A model generated the notes under the pieces. It did not search any database. It was not told where the DNA came from and worked only from the letters and a program-made list of their open reading frames with translations. The translations under genes were made by a program, and so were the position numbers. DNA of 64,000 nucleotides, taken from Sneathiella sedimenti (GTDB taxonomy: Bacteria; Pseudomonadota; Alphaproteobacteria; Sneathiellales; Sneathiellaceae). Each line of letters opens with the position of its first letter. Within the stretch, counting starts at the first letter, position 1. This document shows, in pieces, positions 63,805 to 64,000 of this stretch. The stretch lies in the NCBI RefSeq assembly GCF_017313765.1, contig NZ_JAFLNC010000004.1, positions 62,001 through 126,000 of the forward strand, written 5' to 3'.

Positions 63805-64000
63805 TTATTTAAGATTGGGGGGCAGGACGGGCGTTTCCCGAAGCAGGATTATACTGATCCGGCGGTTCCCGGGGTTCGATGGATCATCGGAAATCAACGG
63901 ATCCGTATCCGCCCGGCCCGCAACTTTTTCAATCCGGTCCGGGGCGAGCCCGGCATCCAACAGGGCGCGGCGGCTGGCATTGGCACGATCAGAGGACAGT
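63805..64000 (-). CDS. motB: flagellar motor protein MotB, C-terminal fragment
   Basis: Partial gene; the N-terminus lies beyond the window's right edge. The visible ~65 residues belong to the OmpA-like peptidoglycan-binding domain: LSSDRANASRRALLDAGL, then RIEKVAGRADTDPLI and PGNRRISIILLRE, ending in a Pro-rich tail. This closely fits MotB's C-terminus, which anchors the flagellar stator. Alternative OmpA/Pal-family members are less likely because of the RGxADxDPL and NRRISIILLR motifs, typical of MotB. The stop is TAA at 63805. Confidence 0.85.
   Translation of the reverse strand, partial: LSSDRANASRRALLDAGLAPDRIEKVAGRADTDPLISDDPSNPGNRRISIILLRETPVLPPNLK

Overview
The window looks like chromosomal DNA of a free-living, probably marine alphaproteobacterium. 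The evidence is the DivK/PleD pair beside rpmG, an EipB/DUF1849 envelope protein, ClpS-ClpA without a linked protease, gatCAB, the pyrB plus degenerate pyrC arrangement, a Bpt transferase, a phasin and several TRAP transporter genes. GC is moderate (high fifties by eye). Order- or genus-level placement (for example near Rhodospirillales or Sneathiellales) would be a guess. No rRNA, tRNA, CRISPR array, insertion sequence or prophage was seen; gene density is high and synteny looks core-like.

Layout. 1-10 kb: a truncated VWA-domain gene, a PuuB-like FAD oxidoreductase plus MATE exporter, an SDR / GGCT-like / AbrB-type membrane protein operon, and a sulfide-stress module (BigR-type ArsR repressor, two YeeE/YedE half-transporters, divergent persulfide-dioxygenase-like Blh). 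Then a PBP5-type carboxypeptidase with a SPOR domain and a small lipoprotein. 10-19 kb: a phasin behind a promoter flanked by two PhaR-like boxes, clpS-clpA, a diiron ferritin-like protein behind a perfect 22-bp palindrome, a DUF482 acyltransferase, and an ALDH-RidA operon. 19-26 kb: nucleotide second-messenger and cell-cycle signalling (class III cyclase, GGDEF protein, DivK, PleD), EipB, and DUF3572-HAD-DinB. 26-40 kb: a long leftward housekeeping block: pyrB, pyrC-like, plsY, a proline-rich protein, dprA, topA, rnr, DUF983, two NUDIX genes, an MFS gene and rpmG. 39.5-49 kb: ruvX (leftward), then rightward gatCAB, recO, parC, an acyl-CoA ligase and bioY, with two small leftward genes (38 and 105 aa).

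49.5-57 kb is the most unusual region: one TakP-like TRAP binding-protein gene lies between two divergent TRAP permease pairs. The rightward large permease carries a C-terminal extension of about 330 residues, largely predicted coiled coil. 57-64 kb: Bpt transferase, an SLC13/TrkA-C permease, a second PuuB-like oxidoreductase, an RDD protein, an MFS transporter, a membrane-anchored methyltransferase and the C-terminus of MotB.

Start codons were chosen from Shine-Dalgarno spacing and family N-termini. All functional names are from motif recognition by eye, not database searches.
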